A stretch of DNA of 64,000 nucleotides from Clostridia bacterium. Lineage in GTDB: Bacteria > Bacillota > Clostridia > Oscillospirales > CAG-272. Location of the stretch: positions 1 through 64,000 of the forward strand of contig JAFTJZ010000015.1 of assembly GCA_017456145.1 (NCBI GenBank). The letters run 5' to 3'. Under the pieces are notes generated by a model. The model was not told where the DNA came from. It searched no databases and saw nothing but the letters and a program-made list of their open reading frames with translations. Both the position numbers and the translations under genes were made by a program. Below are positions 57,452-64,000 of the stretch, piece by piece; position 1 is the stretch's first letter, and every line of letters begins with the position of its first letter.

Positions 57452-60220
57452 TCACCGCATTTTATCGCTATTATAATTATTATGTAGAAATTTTTTTCTC
57501 CGTGACGCTCGCAGACACAAAAATCCGCCCGCCACCGTCAAAATCGTCAGCGCCGTCAAAAGCAGCAGGGGGTAGATATCGAAGGATCCCCCCTCCTCCT
57601 GCTCGGTGCGCTGTTCTCTCTTTTCCAAAATCGCCGACTCCAGCGCATCATCGTCCAAAAGGCGGCTAAAGCCTTCAATATTGACCAGATAAAGCCGCAA
57701 CTGATCCTCCTTTGACGTCGTGAGTCCCTGTACCTTGACGGAGAACGCGTGACACGCCGTTGCCGCATCAAGCGGGAGCCCGGCCAGCGTCAGCGTCGTC
57801 ATTTTCCCGTTTTGCAGTGTGCAGGTCGCCTCTATGCGTTCATCGTCACCATACAAGGTCATAGTGACCTTGGCGGGAACAAGATTGCCCTGCTTATCTG
57901 TCACAGCCAGCGTCAGCGCCAGCGCGTCGCAGACGGAAAAATCCTCCGGCTCGGCAAAGCGATATAAAATCTCCCCACCGCGCTCGGTCGCTTGCATCTG
58001 TGCCAGCAGTGCGCGCCCGTAGCGGCTGCCGCCGTCTGCTGAGAGCGAAACGCAACCAAAGCCCGGTGTCCACTGCAGTGTCCCGATGGCGGTGGCAAAA
58101 TTCCAATATAAATAGCGCCCTGTGTAGATCGTGCGCGTATCTTCGGTCAACGCCGCCGTGTACAATAGTGTGTTGACACCTTGCTTTGGCACACGAACCA
58201 GCGCATCCATGGACTCCACCCCAAAGTACGGCAGGGCAAAATCGGTGACCTGCATGGAGGAGCCGGTGTCGATCTTGGCGATCAGCGTCGAGAGCTGTGC
58301 CACGTTCTCGGCATCCAGTTCTGTAAAAAAGGTATTGACGTATCCGTTTTGCAAAGAGTAGTACAAGTAGATATAAGCCAGCGACAAGGCAAGCCCCTTA
58401 CAATCCTCAGGGGGCAGCCAAAGCACCGCACCGCCGTCACCGACGCTATCATATTCATCAAGCTGCGAAACCAAATCTTCAACCGTCGGTTTATTTTCGA
58501 AACCGTTCGAAGAATCATGTGCCGCAATGACAGAGGCCACGTGTTCGGGTCCCGCATCGGCAAGCTCCTGCGTCAGATCATACGGTGCGCTTGTCATTTC
58601 CAACAGAGGGTGAACGGAAAACGCGCCAAGCCCGATATCATCCAGCATACGACAGATACCGTCCAGCAGCATGGAGGTCGCATAAACACCGTCAAGGTCG
58701 TACGAGGTATAATACGACGGATAGACCGTATCTGTCACAGGCAGGTAAAGCTGTGCCGACGGATAGACGCTGCGCAGTGCGTTCTCGGTTTGCAACGTCG
58801 TGATGACCACCGTCTGCAGATAATCCTGCAAGGAGATCATTCCCGCATAATTATACTGCAGAGAGTTATCCATTCCGCGCCCTAAAATGATACCGGCGAT
58901 ATTTTTTTCGTCCGCAGAGAGCTTTTCCAACAAATAGACCAATGCCGCGCTGTAGGCACGTTGGGCATCCAACGTATCGATCTTGACCGCGAGATATTCG
59001 GGCGCGATCATTCCCGCCGGTTCGGCTGTGGTAAAGGGCAGACCGTACCCCGCATCGTTAGCGCGCACCAGGATGCGCAGGTACACCTCGCGTCCCACCT
59101 GCAAAAACGGTGATATTTCACTTTCCAACGCACTCATATACGTGCGGTCAAAGGAAAAATACATTTCATCAAAGGCGTAGGATTCATATTCGCCGCCGCC
59201 CTCACTCATCAAAGCATCCAGATATACGTCCACAATCACTGCACCCGCGTGCGCTTGCATGGCGTCTGCCGGCTCACTTGTATACAATCCCTTATACGCC
59301 GCATTGCCGTCAACACGCCGAGTTTCGCTTTGATACACGGGATAGCAAGGCTCGCTCATCAGCACCCGATTTCCTTCAGCGTCGATCAGAACCAGCGCAT
59401 ATCTGCTGTTGCGCGCCGCAAAATTCGCTGTCGGCACGATGAAGGTAAAGCGATTGGATATTTGGAGCGTTTGCAGCGGCTTGGCTTTTCCGTCAATCAT
59501 TGTGCCTGTCCTCTGCAGGGTCGAGAGGCGGTACAAAGCAATGCTGCCGCCCGAAAAATCCACAACAGACTCCGAGCGCAGCTGCCCGGATATGACAATA
59601 CTGCCGCTGCTGCTGTCATAATAACAATCGCTGATGCTACCGTAGATTTCATCATCGGTCAACTGATCGTAGAAGGACACGCGGCTGACCGAATACATGG
59701 TGATCATGCCGTCGGAAACCGCATTGAAGGTAATACTGACCTCCTTGACCGTATCCACACCGTCCAAATATGCATAATACACCGTGCTTTGCGATTGCGC
59801 CTGCAAGCGAACCATGATCGTTTGATCCGCACTTCCATCCGAGTGGGTCACATGGATCTGCATCTCGGTACAGCCGGATCGGTTTTCCAACACAAGCTGC
59901 AAGGCGTTACACGGGGTTTGACCTTCATATGGCAAAAGCTCGGCGTGCAGTCCCGCACCGCGTCGCAAAATATCGAGCGTGATCCCTGCTGCATCGTTGG
60001 CAAGCAACGTTCCCGCATCGGTTGCGCTCTCCCAGAGCTGCGCGGTATAGCGGGTTTTGTAATCATCACTTCCCGCCTCTCCCGGGACATCAACGCCCTC
60101 CTCTGTCACAAAAGCCGCGGTATCCTCTTGCGCATAAGCGGTCAGCGGGGTCGCACCGATAAGAAGGAACAGTGATAAAAAGAGCGCCATGGCTCTGCAG
60201 CAGATCAAATTACGTTTCAT
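57452..60220 (-). CDS. Large secreted protein with C-terminal membrane anchor
   Basis: A 922-residue exported protein. The signal peptide spans about 1-30 (ending TPLTAYAQ). An N-terminal beta-rich region (about 55-290) contains EMQIHVTHSDGSADQTIMVR and SIVISGQLRSESVVDF. A long central domain (about 310-700) with alternating helices and strands has features of a TIM-barrel, glycoside-hydrolase-like fold, possibly DUF5722-type; this is inference. A final beta domain precedes a single membrane helix (PLLLLTALTILTVAGGFLCL, about 885-904) and a basic tail. It may act on or bind surface glycans. AAGGAGG precedes the start. Confidence 0.7.
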   Translation of the reverse strand: MKRNLICCRAMALFLSLFLLIGATPLTAYAQEDTAAFVTEEGVDVPGEAGSDDYKTRYTAQLWESATDAGTLLANDAAGITLDILRRGAGLHAELLPYEGQTPCNALQLVLENRSGCTEMQIHVTHSDGSADQTIMVRLQAQSQSTVYYAYLDGVDTVKEVSITFNAVSDGMITMYSVSRVSFYDQLTDDEIYGSISDCYYDSSSGSIVISGQLRSESVVDFSGGSIALYRLSTLQRTGTMIDGKAKPLQTLQISNRFTFIVPTANFAARNSRYALVLIDAEGNRVLMSEPCYPVYQSETRRVDGNAAYKGLYTSEPADAMQAHAGAVIVDVYLDALMSEGGGEYESYAFDEMYFSFDRTYMSALESEISPFLQVGREVYLRILVRANDAGYGLPFTTAEPAGMIAPEYLAVKIDTLDAQRAYSAALVYLLEKLSADEKNIAGIILGRGMDNSLQYNYAGMISLQDYLQTVVITTLQTENALRSVYPSAQLYLPVTDTVYPSYYTSYDLDGVYATSMLLDGICRMLDDIGLGAFSVHPLLEMTSAPYDLTQELADAGPEHVASVIAAHDSSNGFENKPTVEDLVSQLDEYDSVGDGGAVLWLPPEDCKGLALSLAYIYLYYSLQNGYVNTFFTELDAENVAQLSTLIAKIDTGSSMQVTDFALPYFGVESMDALVRVPKQGVNTLLYTAALTEDTRTIYTGRYLYWNFATAIGTLQWTPGFGCVSLSADGGSRYGRALLAQMQATERGGEILYRFAEPEDFSVCDALALTLAVTDKQGNLVPAKVTMTLYGDDERIEATCTLQNGKMTTLTLAGLPLDAATACHAFSVKVQGLTTSKEDQLRLYLVNIEGFSRLLDDDALESAILEKREQRTEQEEGGSFDIYPLLLLTALTILTVAGGFLCLRASRRKKFLHNNYNSDKMR

Positions 60221-60269
60221 GATTTCCTCCTTATCCTTTGAAATAAATCACGTATTTTCGTCAGCCTTA

Positions 60270-60968
60270 TCAGGGACTTGTATTATCGTGGATTATGGGA
60301 ACGATCTCGCCGTCTCCAACGATATAATGCTCGACAAGCTGTATCGATACACTCTGCAGGATCTCGCGGTATCTTCCCGTCGCAGAAATATCATCCAGCG
60401 ATGGGAGTGCTACACCACGCGGATGATTATGCGCCAAAACGACCCAGCTTGCTTGTCTCATCACTGCGATGCGCACCATATGATTGGTGTTCACCGCAAC
60501 GGCATTGGTTGACCCCTGTGCAATCTTGTCGCATGAAATCAAACGCTTGGCATCATCAAAGGAGAGCATATACAAGCGTTCACAGTTCAAATGCGAAAAC
60601 AGCGGCTTGATATAATCCTTGATATCCTGCACGGTATGAAATCGCTTGCCATCATCCATTTGCTCCAGCTCCGCGCGGCGCATGGTCGCCCCGATCATCT
60701 TCAGATAAGCCGCGACCTCGATCCCAACACCTTTCACTGAAATCAAATCCTCAACCGGAGCATCCAATACCGCACAAAGTGAGCCAAAACGCTCCAGAAG
60801 AGCGTGTGCGGTCATGTTGGTATCGGCACGCGGAACGACATAAAACAGCAGCAGCTCCAGCAGTTCATGCGTTTCCATGGACTCTCCGTAATCGTTCTGA
60901 AAGCGTTTTTTCAACCGTGCACGATGCCCCGCATGCAAAGTAGAATTTGCTTTTGGTTGTGTAGACAT
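60270..60968 (-). CDS. radC: RadC/JAB-domain protein
   Basis: A 232-residue protein of the RadC family. The N-terminus GHRARLKKRF and MxTHELLELLLFYV begins the helix-hairpin-helix part (SVKGVGIEVAAYL, about 100-112). The JAMM metal motif is VLAHNHPRGVALPSLDD (HxHP and S-x-x-D, about 180-196). The gene name suggests DNA repair, yet the role of RadC proteins is unsettled. GAGGT precedes the start. Confidence 0.92.
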   Translation of the reverse strand: MSTQPKANSTLHAGHRARLKKRFQNDYGESMETHELLELLLFYVVPRADTNMTAHALLERFGSLCAVLDAPVEDLISVKGVGIEVAAYLKMIGATMRRAELEQMDDGKRFHTVQDIKDYIKPLFSHLNCERLYMLSFDDAKRLISCDKIAQGSTNAVAVNTNHMVRIAVMRQASWVVLAHNHPRGVALPSLDDISATGRYREILQSVSIQLVEHYIVGDGEIVPIIHDNTSP

Positions 60969-61025
60969 AGCAGAAACCTCAAATATTATTCAACTATTGA
61001 TATAAATTGTCAACCCGGCGTTGCT

Positions 61026-61889
61026 TTATTTCCCTTTCTCTGCCAGATGCTCCTTGGCGGCAACCAGTGTATTCTGCATCAGCATCGCAATGGTCATGGG
61101 ACCGACACCGCCGGGAACAGGGGTAATATACGATGCTACGGGCTCTGCCGTGGCAAAATCCACGTCGCCCGTCAGCTTTCCGTCAGGAGTGCGGTTGATA
61201 CCAACGTCAATGACCACAGCTCCCGGCTTGATCATGTCTCCCGTGATCAGTCCCGCGCGTCCGACAGCAGCAACCAGAATATCCGCACGGCGACAAACCG
61301 CGCCAAGATCACGCGTTTTGCTGTGGCAAACGGTAACCGTACCGTTTTCGCGCAGCAGCAGCATGGAGAGCGGCTTTCCGACAATGTTGGAGCGTCCGAT
61401 CACCACGCACTCCTTGCCCGCGACATCGACCCCCGTGCTGTGAATCAATTCCATCACGCCCATCGGAGTGCAAGGTGCCAGACGGCTCTTCCCCGTCATC
61501 ACCCGACCGACGTTATACGGATGAAAGCAATCTACGTCTTTATCGGGACGGATGCGCAAAAGAACGCTCTGCTCATCAAGTCCGTGCGGCAGCGGCAGCT
61601 GTACCAGAATCCCATCGACCGTATCATCTGCGTTGAGCGCATCGATCAGATCGTCCAGCTCCTTTTGTGACGTGCTTGCAGGCAAACGATATTCCAACGC
61701 GCGAAATCCGATCTCGGCACAAGCGCGCTGTTTGTTGCGGACATACACGGCAGATGCAGGATCATCTCCTACCAAAATCACCGCTAAGGCAGGTGTATAG
61801 CCCGTCTGCCCAATCAACAGCTCGGTTTCGCGTTTCAATTGTGCACGAACGGATGCAGAGATCGCTTTTCCATCAATGATTTGTCCCAT
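61026..61889 (-). CDS. folD: Bifunctional methylene-THF dehydrogenase/cyclohydrolase
   Basis: A 287-residue FolD, interconverting methylene-, methenyl- and formyl-tetrahydrofolate. Seen are the catalytic YVRNKQRACAEIG (Tyr and Lys), VQLPLPHGLDEQSVLLRIRP, DVDCFHPYN and the NADP-binding VIGRSNIVGKPLSMLLL. PVPGGVGPMTIAMLMQNT near the end is diagnostic. It starts one base after the lgt stop, with GGAAGG upstream, so the two are coupled. Confidence 0.97.
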   Translation of the reverse strand: MGQIIDGKAISASVRAQLKRETELLIGQTGYTPALAVILVGDDPASAVYVRNKQRACAEIGFRALEYRLPASTSQKELDDLIDALNADDTVDGILVQLPLPHGLDEQSVLLRIRPDKDVDCFHPYNVGRVMTGKSRLAPCTPMGVMELIHSTGVDVAGKECVVIGRSNIVGKPLSMLLLRENGTVTVCHSKTRDLGAVCRRADILVAAVGRAGLITGDMIKPGAVVIDVGINRTPDGKLTGDVDFATAEPVASYITPVPGGVGPMTIAMLMQNTLVAAKEHLAEKGK

Positions 61890-61890
61890 G

Positions 61891-62925
61891 TCAGTTTCCT
61901 TCCTCTTTCTTTTGCTCGTTTTTGCCTTCCTCCGTCGTATCTTCTACGCACTTATCATCGGTTTTTTCAGCTATTTGTTCGTCGTCAGCGATTTTTTCGC
62001 TCTGTCCTTGTGCGGCAGGCGCTGTGCTGTACATCGGAACGTAGGTCTCTCCCTCCAAAGCATTTTTGTCGCGGCGCACCTTGATCAGCATATAAACGAT
62101 CAGCGAGGTAAAGACGACAAAGCAAAGCCCACCGACCAATTGCGATACGCGGATGCTGCCGAAGATATACAGGCTGTCAGTACGCAGTCCCTCGATAAGC
62201 ATACGCCCAAATCCGTACCACGCCAGATAGCTCATCGCCACCTGACCATTGAATTTCTTGCGCGGGTAGATCAAAGCATTGATCAATATAAAGCCGAGAA
62301 TGTTCCAAAGCGATTCGTAAAGGAAGGTAGGATGAACGTACGCCATCTCTCCGGTAATCAGCTTATTGGGATACAGTCCCATGCGCATAAAGTAAAGGAA
62401 ATGATCCTGCTCCACAATACCGCCGTATGCCTCACCGTTGAAAAAATTCCCCCATCGGCCCATTGCCTGTGCGATCATCACGCCGGGGGCTACCATATCC
62501 AGTGCACCCAGCCAATTTTTCTTTTTGATCTTGGAATATATAATGATGGTCAACGCCCCCGCAATGACACCGCCGTAAATCGCAAGTCCACCGCCGCGGA
62601 TGTTGATCAGCGATTTCAGATTTTCAAGAAACGAGCGCCCCGGGATAACGAAGGTATCCCATTTCATCAGCACATAATAAAGCCGCGCACCGATCACACC
62701 GAAGATAACGATGTACAGCCCCATATCAAGGACCTCATCCCATTTGAAATCTTCCCTTTTTGCACGGTACATCGCATACCCGAACGCCATGATCATACCC
62801 AGCACGATCATGATCCCATACCAGCGCACATCAAAGTTAAAAAGATCAAACGCCACCTTATTTACCGTAAAATTGTCGATCCCGAGTCCGGGAAAGCTGA
62901 TTTGTATTTCCGTTGACATATCCAT
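61891..62925 (-). CDS. lgt: Prolipoprotein diacylglyceryl transferase
   Basis: A 344-residue polytopic membrane enzyme that attaches diacylglycerol to the lipobox Cys of prolipoproteins. The signature is GRWGNFFNGEAYGG, with the conserved IRGGGLAIYGGVIAG and a late VAMSYLAWYGFGRMLIEGLR. An acidic, Lys-rich C-terminal tail of about 50 residues (ending KNEQKKEEGN) exceeds the usual length. Starts at 62928, 62925 and 62919 are possible; AAGGAG spacing favours 62925 or 62919. It overlaps the stop of the M16 gene. Confidence 0.95.
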   Translation of the reverse strand: MDMSTEIQISFPGLGIDNFTVNKVAFDLFNFDVRWYGIMIVLGMIMAFGYAMYRAKREDFKWDEVLDMGLYIVIFGVIGARLYYVLMKWDTFVIPGRSFLENLKSLINIRGGGLAIYGGVIAGALTIIIYSKIKKKNWLGALDMVAPGVMIAQAMGRWGNFFNGEAYGGIVEQDHFLYFMRMGLYPNKLITGEMAYVHPTFLYESLWNILGFILINALIYPRKKFNGQVAMSYLAWYGFGRMLIEGLRTDSLYIFGSIRVSQLVGGLCFVVFTSLIVYMLIKVRRDKNALEGETYVPMYSTAPAAQGQSEKIADDEQIAEKTDDKCVEDTTEEGKNEQKKEEGN

Positions 62926-64000
62926 CATATCTCCTTATCGTTTTCATTCGGATAAATCACCGCAAGTGCGGTATGCTTTTCATCAAATGCTGATGAAAAG
63001 GTATTCATCACCATATTCGGTGTCAGTGCATCCAGCGCAGCGAGGCGGTCAAACACTCCGCAACCGTCGCTCTCAGTGTCCACCATCAGCTCAGCGATCT
63101 CCTCAGTACCGTCAAAATCCGATACAAAGCCCGCATATGCCACACGGCGATTACGCTCAAAGTCCTCCGACGCAAGGCCACTGCGTCGAAATTCCTCAAT
63201 CGTACTCTTGTACAAAGCATACACCGCCTCGGGATCATCACTCTCGCCACTGATACTGTGATAGGCCCCCCGCATCATGGTGGCATAACCATAGGCATAC
63301 ATAGGCGTGATCAGGCCTGCCTCAATCAGACGGTTGTACAGCACACCTGCGCGGGAAAACAAAAGTTCACTCAGCACGTCCATGCACAGCGTTTTTGTGA
63401 CACGCCCCTTAGCATCCGAAGGATATGCATCGTCACGCCATACAATTTCAAAAATCGGCTTGGAAACATTTCCCCGCCCCGTGGTGCGATGTGTCACCGG
63501 TATGCGCTTGTCATAGCTGCCGTCAGATCCGCGGAAAACACAAGGAGGGGCAATATCCGCCTTCTTTATCACCCGATCCAAAATCCCACAAAGCTGCGAC
63601 AGCTCTATATCCCCGCAAACCACCAAGAACATATTGCCCGGATGGTAAAAAGCACGGTAACAGGTATACAGCATCTCGGGCGTAATGCAAGACACGGAGC
63701 GCTCCGTTCCGCAGATACTGCGCGTCACGGAATGATGCGGGTAGAGTGCCGACATCGCACGGCGATGCAGCTTTTCCCACGGATCATCCTCCACCATGCG
63801 GATCTCCTGCGCGATAATGCCCCGCTCCTTTTGTACCGAGCCTTCCGTGAACGTGGGGTGCGTCACAAAGCGCAAAAGAGCCTCGAGCGCCTGCTCGGCA
63901 TGGTCGGTGGTATTGACCGTGTACACCGTGTTTTCGTAGTCGGTCCACGCATTGACATCTGCGCCCAGAGCGGAAAAATCCTCATCCACCGTCCCCCCGT
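62925..64000 (-). CDS. M16 family peptidase (insulinase-like), partial
   Basis: A protein of at least 358 residues whose N-terminus lies beyond the right edge of the window. The visible part starts inside the first M16 domain: FSALGADVNAWTDYENTVYT, then the typical IIAQEIRMVEDDPWEKLHRR and a YHPGNMFLVVCGDI strand. The C-terminal domain has LLFSRAGVLYNRLIEAGLI. The HxxEH zinc motif should be in the missing part. It resembles YmfH-type peptidases of Firmicutes, usually found in pairs. It ends in the lgt ribosome binding site. Confidence 0.85.
   Translation of the reverse strand, partial: GGTVDEDFSALGADVNAWTDYENTVYTVNTTDHAEQALEALLRFVTHPTFTEGSVQKERGIIAQEIRMVEDDPWEKLHRRAMSALYPHHSVTRSICGTERSVSCITPEMLYTCYRAFYHPGNMFLVVCGDIELSQLCGILDRVIKKADIAPPCVFRGSDGSYDKRIPVTHRTTGRGNVSKPIFEIVWRDDAYPSDAKGRVTKTLCMDVLSELLFSRAGVLYNRLIEAGLITPMYAYGYATMMRGAYHSISGESDDPEAVYALYKSTIEEFRRSGLASEDFERNRRVAYAGFVSDFDGTEEIAELMVDTESDGCGVFDRLAALDALTPNMVMNTFSSAFDEKHTALAVIYPNENDKEI

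Overview
The window looks like a chromosomal segment of an endospore-forming Clostridia member, probably an uncultured gut Oscillospirales or related lineage. The evidence is a sigma-G gene with its characteristic N-terminus, a T-box leader on valS, near-consensus sigma-A promoters with AGGAGG-type ribosome binding sites, an lgt-folD pair, a DUF1540 protein and short intrinsic terminators throughout. No phage, CRISPR array, rRNA or tRNA was found. The only recognisable mobile element is one IS200-type insertion.

Region by region. 1-578: a 134-bp tandem repeat followed by palindromic intergenic repeats. 579-3055 (minus): DUF4177, SPFH/band-7 and NfeD genes in one operon, then a membrane-anchored unknown. 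3314-8629 (plus): a housekeeping run of lepB, rbgA, rnhB, yraN, an M19 dipeptidase and thrC. 8674-13429: a DUF1540 protein (minus), a metallophosphoesterase, then the protein-quality genes tig, clpP and clpX. 13482-16189 (minus): two membrane proteins and a Cys-rich conserved protein. 16366-20610 (plus): M14 carboxypeptidase, D,D-carboxypeptidase, pgi and a small P-loop protein. 20667-30962 (minus): galE-galM, a beta-helix protein, a DUF990-type ABC-2 exporter, sigG, GNAT, an M18 aminopeptidase and a YgjP-like peptidase. 31123-34136: T-box and valS. 34254-34990: IS200-type element. 35016-43946: regulators and envelope or sugar functions (Sel1-repeat protein, XRE regulator, ECF sigma factor with a long C-terminal domain plus a 37-aa ORF, two Gfo/Idh oxidoreductases, XRE-TPR regulator, DivIVA-like protein, S1-domain protein).

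44088-60220 (all minus) is the most unusual part. An AlgI-like MBOAT acyltransferase is preceded by two tandem AlgJ/DHHW-type paralogues. Next come four tandem modular secreted proteins in two classes. Class A ends in EGTEG repeats, a Cys, a membrane helix and a basic tail. Class B ends in a shared motif, AYK(L/I)LAKIPFLSK(L/M)FG. Within each class the promoter, signal peptide and C-terminus are nearly the same while the central beta-sandwich modules differ, which suggests duplication followed by module exchange. A 55-codon ORF and a 922-aa secreted, C-terminally anchored protein follow upstream. I infer a cell-surface glycan-binding and glycan-acetylation locus; no single gene proves this.

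60270-64000 (minus) returns to housekeeping genes: radC-like, folD, lgt and an M16 peptidase cut by the window edge.
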